Assembly (NCBI RefSeq): GCF_002775205.1
Contig: NC_036453.1
Span: 15,251,594-15,315,593 of the forward strand
DNA: 64,000 nucleotides
Source of the DNA: Xiphophorus maculatus
Lineage: Eukaryota > Chordata > Actinopteri > Cyprinodontiformes > Poeciliidae
Direction of reading: 5' to 3'
Every line of letters starts with the position of its first letter. The first letter of the stretch is position 1. Position numbers and translations under genes: made by a program. The notes under the pieces are model-generated. The model was given only the letters and a program-made list of their open reading frames with translations, searched no databases and was not told the origin of the DNA. Below are positions 23,436-33,290 of this stretch, piece after piece.

Positions 23436-26266
23436 ATGTACGGTAAGCTAGAAGGGCCATGATTCAGTAAAAAGTTCTTTATAAACTAATAATTTAGTCA
23501 GTTTGTCTTAAATATCTAAAGTTTAATTCAGAATCAGCCAGGGTGTTGGACCCTGCTGAGCAGGTTCACCAATCAGCTGTCAGGATTTATTCTCAGAAAG
23601 GGGCGGGGCCTGGCGGCAGACCCATACCATATTTTAACATGCTCCACTGCACTCCAGAACCGAAGGGGGCGCTACTTCCCACATGAGCCTCGATCTTACA
23701 CTGTTGTTTTTTTTTTTTTTTTAAATCTTTTGATTTGTTAGAACAGTTATCAAACACTAACATAGTTGTTGGTTTTACTCTTAATTCTTTTCTAAAGCTG
23801 CAGACACTTACTGTTTACAACTTTTTTATTATTAGAAAAATTATCTAATGTATGAAATAGCTCCCCCTTCAGTTCTGGAGAGTCTCCAACTCCCCCAGTT
23901 ATGACTTGTAAGGCCGACTTTGCATTTCAATATGGTTGTTCCCAGCATCAGCAGCAGTGTTGGTTTTAGTTCCCTGCAGCAGCAGACAGACCAAGGTTTT
24001 TATTGGCTCTAGTGGCCTTTATTTGATAGTGAATTGACAGGAAAGTGGGTAATGAGAGAAGGGGGAAGACATGTGGCAAAGGTCACCATGCCGGGAATCG
24101 AAACTGCGATGGCCGCCTCCATTACTAAGGCATCCATATGTGGGTTGTGCTTGACCCCTGCACCACCACAGCACCCCATGATGAACGTTCTCTGTCCTGC
24201 AGGACCTTCAGCCATGGAACCAGAACCAGAACCGGACCTGACCATTGTCCTGCTGGGGAACTCTGGTGTGGGGAAGAGCGCGTCGGGGAACACCATCCTA
24301 GGCCGCGCGGCGTTCATGTCCCGGGCGTCCTTCAGTCCCAGCAGCATCCCTGTCAGACAGGAAGTGGGTCGGGTCTTCGGGACGCGGGTCCGGGTCGTGG
24401 ACACGGCCGGGATCCTGGAGTTCGAGGAACAGATCCGGTTCTGCTGCCAGGAAGTTCAGCGGACCAGCCGGGCCCACCTGTTCCTGCTGGTTCTGAAGCT
24501 GGACCGCTTCACCCAGGAGCAGAACCGGGCGGTTGAGGCATCCCTCAGGGCAGTCGGGGGGGAAGGCTTCGACCGCTGCTTCCTGCTCTTCACCCATGGA
24601 GACGCCCTGAAGGACGCCTCGTTAAGGGAGGCCGCCTCGTTAAGGGAGGCCGCCTCGTTAAGAGACGCCGCCCTGAGGGATTTTGTGTTCAGGGACGAGC
24701 AGAGCTCGCTACCGGAGGTGGCTCGTAGGTTCTATGGGCGGATGCACCTGTTCAACAATGAGGACGGTGGAGGACAGCAGGTCCAGGAGCTACTGGACAA
24801 GGCTGGACACCTGTTGCTACCTTCAGGTAATGAGCTGACTAGCTAATTAGATAACAAGCTAGCAAGCTAATTAGAATTAGATAGCCAACTAACGAGGTGG
24901 TATTATGTAATATTGACTTTATATTGTGTTCTAATGTTTTTCCCGCAGTGTTTCTTTGATTCTTTCATGTGTGAGAAATCCTTTAATCTCCATGGCAACC
25001 ATTCAGCTGTGCAAAACGCCTAGGTGGACCTACCCCCGTCTTCGAGGCTCAGCTCCTCCCTCACTCAGCTCCTACAGACTAGCCAGCAGCAATTAGCAAA
25101 CAGCTGGTGGAACTGCTGAGCTCATTATAGGAGCTGCTGCTCAGAGCAACACTGGTAATAATAGCAAAGGGTTAACAGAGGAGCTTGGGATGACTTCCTG
25201 GAGGCGGAGCTTCAGAAAGAGAAGGAGTTTCTTAAAGAGACAGATGCACACTTTCAAGGCATTAAATCAGAAAGTAAAATTTCTATTATGAAGCATTTTT
25301 ATAACAACTGAAGGTAAAATGGAAAACATGGTACCGGCCCTTTAAGGAGACAGCAAGCGGTCCACTGGCTCTGTTGGGTCGATTGTTCTGTTTGATATTC
25401 AAACTGGTTTAAACTGGAAGGGTGTGAATACTTTTCTCCCCACTTTCTCTGGTCTTGCAGAAACTTCCAGTGACGGGACAGACCGGGTCACAGGTTCTGA
25501 TGGTCCAGACGGTTCTGATGGTTTTGCTGGTTCCGCCCTGCTGAGGGACAGGAGGATCGTCCTGATCGGACCAGCTGGTTCTGGAAAGAGTTCTGCTGGG
25601 AACACTCTGCTCGGGTTCCGGCGCTTTGAACCAGACTCGGATTTTGCCGGAGTGCGGTCAGACCCGGAGCGCTGCTCTGCTGAGGTGGGCCGGGTCCAGC
25701 TCACTGTGGTGGACTCGGCTGGACTGTCGGAGGAGGTTCTGACCCTAAACCGGCTGGTTATGGAACTCCGGACCTGGATGTACCTGGCGGAACCGGGACC
25801 TCACGTACTGGTTCTGGTGCTGAAGATCGGCCGGCTGAGCTACGGTTCCACCCAACTGCTGCGCCTGCTGACCCGGCTCCTGGACCAGAACCAGAATCTG
25901 GCCCGGCATGCTGCAGTTCTGTTCACCCACGGAGACGCCCTGGGGGGCCGGAACCTGACTGACCGGGTCCAGGCCAGCAGCTGCGTGTCGGACCTGCTGA
26001 CCCGCTGCGGCGGCAGGCACGCGGTTCTGGATAACACTCAGAACCAGGATCAGGTCCAGGTGGACCGGTTCCTACGCCTGCTGGACCAGATGGTCCAAGA
26101 GAACTCGGGACGGTTCTTGAGCCCAGCTGACTGGAACCGGCCACCAGGTCCGGGTCAAACGTTCTGGAGCAGACTGAGAGGATCGGGTCTGCTCAGGGTT
26201 CTGTCTGCAGTCGGGTTGGTCCAGATTTTGCTGGTCAATAACCAGAACTATCGGTTCTGCTGCTGA
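23436..26266 (+). CDS. GIMAP-family GTPase with two AIG1 domains
   Basis: GTPase of the immune-associated nucleotide-binding family (septin-like, membrane-linked, lymphocyte survival in mammals). Exons 23436-23442, 24203-24826, 25461-26266; 478 residues. Domain 1: G1 GNSGVGKSASGNTILG, G3 DTAG, then FTHGDALKD at the conserved box. Domain 2: G1 GPAGSGKSSAGNTLLG, G3 DSAGL, FTHGDALGG. Both P-loops keep the GKS. The two domains are joined by an intron in phase 1 (S|ETSSDG), so this is one gene, not two. The C-terminus LLRVLSAVGLVQILLV is hydrophobic and could be a membrane anchor. In-frame 18-bp duplications near 24617-24670 give a SLREAASLREAASLRDAA helix. If the 7-base first exon is not used, ATG 24214 is the start. 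AATAAA at 26473-26478. Confidence 0.85.
24000..24196. mobile_element. Dispersed repeat fragment in GIMAP intron
   Basis: The stretch (agtgaattgacaggaaagtg ... gggaatcgaaactgcgatgg ... ctgcaccaccacagcacccc) resembles a short tRNA- or snRNA-related repeat that I know as common in fish. The family is not resolved. It supplies an open frame joined to the GIMAP exon, so the ATG at 24034 is not a credible start. Confidence 0.4.
24827..25460 (+). other. GIMAP intron between the two AIG1 exons
   Basis: The intron begins with a gctaat/agctag microrepeat and has no recognised gene or element. Confidence 0.6.
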
Positions 26267-27535
26267 CCCAGAGACACGGGGCCAGACCCGGTCCTGGTTC
26301 TATTCCTGGCTCCATTTCTGAATATATCTGGAGCATTCTCTGTTTCAGAACAGTCCTGTCGAACCGGACCGGGTCTGTCCAGGTTCTGCTGCTGAGCCAG
26401 AGACAACGGTTTTCATTTTTCTGCAGAACAAAATATTTCTGTTTTTTATTTTGCATTTTTGGATGATTTTATAATAAATTTCTAACATTTCATGAATCTG
26501 GATTCGTATCGTGACGTTTTTATTCATGAAGCTCGTTAAAAGTATTCACTCTCCCAGTTGGCAGCATCAGGATGCGGGAAGCTATTGGTAAGCTAGTCTG
26601 TAGTTTCAGTGTTTTGCTACCATGTTAGCTTACTGTTAGCTTGCTGTTCATCCCACATTACCCAGAATCCCTGTCTACTTTCTGTTGAAGGTTTCTAAGT
26701 TTCCTCTGCTACTTTCTCCTACTGCTCTCAAATTATTAAACCGAATGTTCAGATTCAGAACCAGCCGGGCCCAGAACACCCTCTGCTGGTTCATGGCTCC
26801 ACCAGCAGGGGGAGACACCACCTACTTCCTGCTGAAGGTTGTATGGTCCAGTCACTTCTCACTGTGTTCATCTATAGGGACGTCGCTCCTGCACAAGCCT
26901 GGTCCTGAGATCCTACCAGAATCTGACCTTGATTCAGAAACTGATCTTGATCCAGGTCTGGACCAGAACCGGACCAGAATCCTCCAGGAACAGCAGCAGC
27001 TCGGTTCTGGTCTCACTTCCTGCTTGGTTCACTTTGGTTCCACTTTGAGTCGGATCTGCAGCGATTCGGGTCGACCAACAACTCTCAGGTAGGAAGAGCC
27101 GCTACGGGTCAGAACCCCTACGGGTCAGAATCAGTACAGGTCAGAACCAGTACATGAACACACTCTAGGAATAAAGTAACATCCATAGTAAAAATATTAG
27201 TATGACGGTTTATGCTGGGGGTTCTGGAGGGGTGTCTCCTCTGGGTCCATGGTGGTCTCTGGTGTAGTGGGTTTCCACTCAGGGCTCTGGATTTGGGGGC
27301 GACTTGTGAACATTATTACAAGTCCATGCCTGTAAGGTTATGGAGAAACCTTACAGGCACACACACACTCAGTCTCAGGTGTGTGTGGGGGTGTGTGTGT
27401 GTTTGGCTACGGTTTGCAGTGAATGCATCAGCCAATAGCATGAAGCGTGTTTGTTCTACTGAGATTCTATTATTAAACACGCCGTTAGCTGTTCTAGTTT
27501 CCGTTTTTTCTCTTTCTGCAGGTTTAGAGGCAGAT
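26267..27535. other. Intergenic region after the GIMAP gene
   Basis: Contains the GIMAP polyadenylation signal, several GGTTCTG-rich stretches and a hairpin at 27327-27359. The open frame at 26685-27092 (135 codons) has no known domain and low-complexity Asp/Glu/Leu content, so I do not call a gene. Confidence 0.5.
27327..27359. repeat. Perfect hairpin, 13-bp arms, 7-nt loop
   Basis: Arms 27327-27339 (tgcctgtaaggtt) and 27347-27359 are exact reverse complements. It is followed by a (CA)/(GT)-rich patch. Confidence 0.9.
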
Positions 27536-27875
27536 CGAGGGCTTTAGCACCTCGTTACATTAAACACCTGCTGCCTTCCAGACCAGTCAGGTCTGCTGGT
27601 TCTGATCTGCATCCAGAACCAGAACCAAACACAGAGAAGCAGCATTCAGTTTCTATGCACCACAGATTTGGAACAGACTTCCAGAAAGCAGAAATACCGA
27701 CGAAACCCTGAGTTCACTTAAGACCAGGAACCTGGTTAGAGTTGCTTTGATTATTGATGACTGGAACAATGCTCAATATAATTGATAATGATTCTGATGG
27801 TTTGACATCATGTCTGATGTGTTTGTGAAGTAAATGTATTTGAAGCACCTTGGTGCGTGGGTGGAGGATGTAAGT
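27536..27875 (+). mobile_element. 3' end of an L2/CR1-like LINE, degenerate
   Basis: Reading parts gives YIKHLLPSRPVRSAGSDL, then the F-G-T-D-F-Q-K-A-E-I-P pattern, the usual end of a LINE reverse transcriptase ORF in fish (LPSRxxRS... FWNxLPxxIR). A tail like gtatttgaagcaccttggtg closes it. Only the last exon-sized part is present; several stops and frame changes. Confidence 0.55.
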
Positions 27876-27974
27876 TCTGTCTTGTTAGAAGTCATGTGAC
27901 CCAAACCCACTCTGACCACTGACTTGCATTTCCTCTCCACAGATCAGTGGGGGGGCGGAGCCAGCTGTCTCAGC

Positions 27975-30900
27975 ATGTTGCCCTGGGTGACGATCCTGTT
28001 GGTGATGATGATGAAGAGAAACAGTTAGTGACCTTTCATTGTTCCCACCAGAACCAGAACCACATGGGTCATGATGGTGACACCTTTATTCATAAATCAG
28101 AACCAGCAGGATTTGGTTAAACCACACAGGCTTACCAATGTGAAGCGTAACCATGGAAACAGTGCCTTAAACAAAGCCATAAATACCATCATTATCCCTC
28201 ATTTTTAATCAAATAAACTTGATAAAATGTTAAAATCAGATGTTTTTTTTAAACCTCAGAATCAGCTTCACTCAGACTGTGGAGGAAAACAGCTGCTAAT
28301 GCACTAAAAGTAGTGGTCATTTTTAGATTATAGTGCGTTAGCACTTTAGCTAACTTTGAAAACAGTTAGCATGCCTGGCTTCCTTTAAATGATTTTTTCC
28401 AGATTAATTCTAAAGCAGAAATGTACTTGGTCGTTTGTAAACTTTCAGTCAAATAAAATTCTACATCTGTGTTGAAGTTTTGTTTTTGACTGTAAAGAAT
28501 CCTTTAGGTAGTTAGTCTTGTATATTCATGCTCTTATTTTGAAGGGAGCGAACACTGTTTCTGTTTCCTCTCCACATGTCCTCTCTGCTTCTATGGGGCA
28601 AATTCTAAGGCTGCAATAAACGAACAAATGAAAAATACAAACGACCAGGATATTATATAAATATTTAAATACAAAAATTCATGAATAGATCTCTTTGAGG
28701 GAAGGTTGTTGTTCCTGGACAGCAGCAGGAAGTTCATCTCTGCTGTAACTTGTGAACAGAATGTGGGAGGAAATGATTCAAAGACTTGAAGGATATGAAA
28801 CATTAAATCTGGTTGATAAAGATGTGATGAACCTTCAATAACTGAAGGGAAATAACAGTGCCACCTGGTGGACAGGTAAGGTACTGATCCATCACATGTT
28901 CTCTGTGTGTGACCTCTGACCTCAGATGCCTCTGCTGACATTACCAATGTAACTAGAACCAGCGGTGAGAGCCTCAAGCTGTTCCCTGACCTCAGAAGGG
29001 GGCGTAAGGGGATCGAACTGCATTTCAGGTGGACCCACCCCCTCCTGCTGCTGGACAACCAGAGAACCAGGTGTCCCCACGGCCGCTGTGAGCTGCTGGA
29101 GGACGGGTCGCTGAGCTTCAGCAGTGTCCAGCCAGAGGACTCTGGAGTCTACACCCTGGAGGTCTACAACCAACAGGGGTATAGGCAACACAAGCAGGTG
29201 TTCCACCTGCAGGTGGAAGGTGAGTCCAGCAAACACCAACAGCCTCCATAAACGGTGTTTATGAAGGCTGAGGTTCTCCACCTTATGGCACCATGTTAAG
29301 GCCAAATTTAAGACTATTCCTCAGCCAGCGGGGCTGCTTCCCTCCCTCTGGAGTAAATACATCCTGAAACCACCCATCTGATTATTGATTGTTGATTAAT
29401 AATTAATGATTATTGATTAATGACTGATAGGCCAACACAGGGAACTCAGCAACCAGCGCCAGCCAATGAGAAGGAGAATACTAGCTAGCTTTGTAAAGGC
29501 TAGCATGCATTAGCTGGTCACCTGTAGCCACTTCTGTCTGTACGGAAAGTTCAACAAAGGATCATAAATGTTAAACGTTCTCTACGTGTGCAGGTTGTTT
29601 TCAGGTCCACAAGTCACGCTACATTTACCCATTCACACACTACAAGCTACGTACTGTAGCCACAGCCTATCCAATGCTAACACTAGTTTATCCATTAATA
29701 ACACTAGTTTATCCATTGCTAACTCCACCCTATCCAATGCTACCACTAGCCTATCCAATGCTAACATTAGCTTATCCATTGCTAACACCAGCTTATCCAT
29801 TGCTAACTCCAGCCTTTCCAATGTTACAACTTGACCAGGGGTGCCCAAAGTAGGTCCTCGAGGGCCAGCATCCTGCATGTTTTAATTCTATCCCTAGTGG
29901 TAGTAACAACCTTTTCAGCAAGTCAGTGTTCTTCTTAGGCCTCTAACGAGCCATCATTGGATCCAGGTGTGTTAAACTAGGGAGGAAACTAAAACATGCA
30001 GGATGCCGGCCCTCAAGGACCGACTTTGGGCACCCCTGAACTAGACTATCCAATACTGACATTAGCCTATCCAATGCTAACATTAGCTTACCCAAAGCTA
30101 ACACTAGCTTATCTACTGCTAAAACTACCCTATCCATTGCTAACTCCAGCATGTTAGCAATGGATAACATGCATTATCCATTGCTAAAACTAAGACTAGT
30201 TTTTCATAGACCTAAACTAGACTATGAAATGCTAACATTAGCCTATCCAGTGCCAACTCCTGCATATCCAATGCTAATACTAGCTTATCCATTGCTAGCA
30301 CTAGTATATCCATTGCTAACTCCAGCCTATCCAATGCTAAAACTAGACTATCCAATGCGAACATTAGCCTATCCAATGCTAACGCTAGCCTATCCAGTAC
30401 CAACTCCTACCTATCCAATGCTAACACTAGCTTATTCAATGTTAACACTAGCTTATCCAATGCTAACACTAGCCCATCCAAAGCTAACATTATCTTATTC
30501 AAAGCTAACACTAGCTTATCCAATGCTAACTTTAGCATATCCTATGCTAACACTAACCTATCCTTTGCTAATATTAGCTTATCCAATGCTGACATTAGTT
30601 TATCCAATGCTAACATTAGCCTATCCAATTCTAACACCAGCCTATCAAATGCTAAAACCAGCCTTTCTTATGCTAACCCCACCCTATTCAATGCTAACTG
30701 TAGCCTATACAATGCTAACACTAGCTTATCCATTGCTAACACTAGTATATCCATTGCTAACTCCAGCCTATCCAACATTAAAACTAGCCCATCCAATGCT
30801 AACATTAATTTTCCAATGCTAACACTAGCCTATCTAAGGCTAACATTAGCTTATTCAAAGCTAACACTGGCTTATCCAATGCTAGCTTTAGCATATCCTA

Positions 30901-32040
30901 TTCTAATACTAGCCTATCTTTTGCTAATATTAGCTTATCCAATGCTGACATTAGTTTATCCAATGCTAACATTAGCCTATCCAATACTAACATTAGCTTA
31001 TCAAATACTAACACCAACTTTTTTATGCTAACCCCATCCTATCCTATGCTAACTGTAGCCTATGCAATGCTAACACTAGTTTATACATTGCTAACACTAG
31101 TATAGTCATTGCTAACTCCAGCCTATCCAATGCTAACATTAGTTTTCCAATGCTAACACTAGCCTGTAAAATACTAACATTAGCCAATCCAATGCTACCA
31201 CTAGCTTATCCAATGCTAACACTAGCTTATCCTTGCTAAAACTAGACTATCAATGCTAACATTAGCCTATCCAATGCTAAAACTAGCCTATCCAGTACCA
31301 ACTCCTGCCTACCCAATGCTAACACTAGCTTATCCTATGCTAACACTAGCCTATCCTTTGCTAATATTAGCTTATCCAGTGCTAACATTAGCCTATCCAA
31401 TTCTAACCCCACCCTAACTGTAGCCCTTCAGTTGTAGGCCTTCCACTGCAGGTCATTAGCATCAGAGGTCAAGCAGCCTGAGCATGGTCACCTTCTCCAA
31501 AGCTAATGCAGTTCAGTAGTCTGGTTCCTGGTGTCGACCTATCATCACTCATGGTGATAGCTTCCTGCTACCAGGTCGTAGCCGTGACCATCCACAAATT
31601 TCTGTGTCCCCAGAAAGCAGTCAGTCCAGGATGACCGCCATCGTCTGCTCGCTCCTCCTGCTGCTAATCCTGCTGCTCTTCATCATCTCCTTCCTCCTGT
31701 GGAAGAGGAGGCTTCTCAGGTCCAGCATTTCAAGTGCAGCAGCCGGTCAGAGGAAGGCGGAGCCAACAGGTGTTCTCTCCAACCATAACATGCCGGCAGT
31801 CACTGACTACCTGTTTTGCAGGTGAAAGGGACACCCAGACCTACATGGCGATGCGTGGTAACCATGGCAACAAGGACCAAGAGGAGGGGGAAAAGAAGGA
31901 GGAAGAACCTATTTATGGTAAATACATGACCTCTGACCTCTGACCTCCGTGTTGGTCTGCAGCTGAAGTTCCCCCTGTTCTCCACAGTTCCCTGTTATCC
32001 TGCAGTTCCTGCTGAGCCGGCTGAGAACATCTATGTCTGA
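27975..32040 (+). CDS. Single-Ig-domain transmembrane receptor, CD2/SLAM-like
   Basis: Not a gene I can name. Exons 27975-28023, 28926-29219, 31614-31769, 31822-31917, 31988-32040; 215 residues. Exon 1 gives a short hydrophobic leader (MLPWVTILLVMMMK). Exon 2 is one Ig V-like domain ending QPEDSGVYTLEVYNQQG; the Cys normally after GVY is missing, as in domain 1 of CD2, CD48 and CD58. Exon 3 is a transmembrane helix (IVCSLLLLLILLLFIISFLL) followed by Lys/Arg. Exons 4-5 are a cytosolic tail with TYMAM (a YxxM motif that binds PI3-kinase SH2 domains, as in CD28 and ICOS), EEPIYV and ENIYV. One domain instead of the two usual in the CD2 family. AATAAA at 32145-32150. An adhesion or co-stimulatory role on leukocytes is inferred. 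Confidence 0.75.
28024..28925 (+). other. Intron 1 of the Ig-receptor gene
   Basis: AT-rich, with no recognised exon or mobile element. Confidence 0.6.
29650..31410. repeat. 1.8-kb minisatellite, about 21-bp unit 'cctatccaatgctaacactag'
   Basis: About 75-80 degenerate copies of a 20-21 bp unit lie in the intron between the Ig exon and the transmembrane exon. The array is split by a 203-bp hAT MITE (29836-30038), so it existed before that insertion. Because the unit is a multiple of three and lacks stops, both strands stay open for long stretches (for example 30151-30822, reading YPMLTLA over and over); this is a by-product and not a gene. Confidence 0.95.
29836..30038. mobile_element. hAT-type MITE, 203 bp, copy 1
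   Basis: Starts CAGGGGTGCCCAAAGTAGGT and ends with the inverted form ...CTTTGGGCACCCCTG. Flanked by an 8-bp target duplication AACTTGAC / AACTAGAC (one mismatch), diagnostic of hAT. The arms (cctcgagggccagcatcctgcatgtttta) are inverted over about 50 bp. No coding capacity. Inserted inside the minisatellite. Confidence 0.92.
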
Positions 32041-33158
32041 TGGCCAATCAGAGCGCTGCGCTGCAGAGATAGCCAATCAGAGCACTGTGGGGCCATCTCT
32101 CAGCTGTGATTGGCTGAGCTGTTAAACTGTTTTCCTTTCTACCAAATAAAAAAAAAAAATTAACCCAGACTTTGATGTTAGAACCTGCTGACATTTTTCT
32201 CTTCAGGTCTGGCCCGGTTTCTGTCAGACAGAGCCAGGTCCTTTACTGCTTGGTTCTGCTTCATGGATTCAGAACCAGAACTGGATAAGGACTCTGATCA
32301 TAAACCAGCTGCAGGTCCAGATGGTCCCAGAGTCCTGAAGGTCCTGGAGGTACTGGAGGCCCGCTCTGTGACCCAGGAGAAGGTTCTGGTGATGTTACAC
32401 ATCCGGACCAGCTTAGCATCAGGCCACAGGAAGCCGGTGGAGCTCTAATTAATGGGACAGGAAGTGGTTTCAGAATAAAGGTCATCAGAGCGGTTGTCAT
32501 GGTGATGCATCTCAGAGGTGACTTGTTAACTTGAGGAAGTGACCTGGAGCTTCACCTGGTGGCAGGAACACATCACCGCAGGTTGAGGATCCAGAGATCC
32601 TATTCCAGTCATGATAATATCACATTAAAGTTAAAGTACTATGTATTGCAGCTACTCCTGAATAAACATCATCTTAACAAGTTACTGAAGTAACTGAGTA
32701 AATGTAACTAGTTACTCTGCAGTGAAGAGGACAGAGGGTGAGTGAATAAAACCCTCAAGGAATGAAATGACTTTCTGAGGACAAAACAGGAAGCTGACAA
32801 ACATTCATGAGCTCAGAAAATCCTCCAGATCGCCTCCAGCAGATTAAAGATGGCCGCCACGAAGACCGCAGGACGCCATCACGGTGGACATGGACTCTGT
32901 CCTCTAAGGAAGACAATCAGTATACAGGCAGACGACCAGCAGCTTTAGGACTCCCCCTCCTTCAGGTGAGCCTGGTACTGAAGGAAGTCCAGAAGTTCTG
33001 GTATGAACCCGGTTCATGTACCGGGCCTTAGGGAAACAGTTCTGATGTCCTCCAGTGAGTAGAACCAAAGCAGCGGTTCTGTGGGCCACCTCCATGTTTA
33101 AGATAGCAGTAAAGACACAGAGCCGCCCAGCAGGGGGCGCCACAGTAGACACGAGGCT
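32041..33158. other. Intergenic region between the Ig receptor (+) and the ARAP-like gene (-)
   Basis: The two genes are convergent here. The polyadenylation signal of the Ig receptor is at 32145-32150, and that of the ARAP-like gene, on the minus strand, at 33159-33164 (TTTATT on the plus strand). A short open frame at 32300-32345 reads AAGPDGPRVLK, like a LINE reverse transcriptase motif, but too short to call. Confidence 0.6.
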
Positions 33159-33290
33159 TTTATTGTTTGAATCAGTGGGATTACATGAGATTGGATCAGA
33201 ACCAACACCCAGAGGACAGAAACAGGTCATGATTTAAAAAAGATTCTGATGATCAGGAAATATTCAGGCATTAAAATCAGAGAAACTTCA

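Noticed and set aside
24034-24202. An upstream ATG extending the GIMAP frame
   Set aside because: The added sequence is a dispersed repeat, and a good acceptor (tgtcctgcag) precedes the conserved exon at 24203.
26685-27092. A 135-codon frame after the GIMAP gene
   Set aside because: No known domain, no splice continuation, and a composition dominated by GGTTCTG-type words.
30151-30822. A 223-codon open frame with YPMLTLA repeats
   Set aside because: It is the translation of the 21-bp minisatellite; both strands are open, there are no splice or start signals and it lies inside an intron.
32263-32448. AAGPDGPRVLK, similar to a LINE reverse transcriptase motif
   Set aside because: Only about 11 residues agree and the neighbouring sequence does not continue the similarity.
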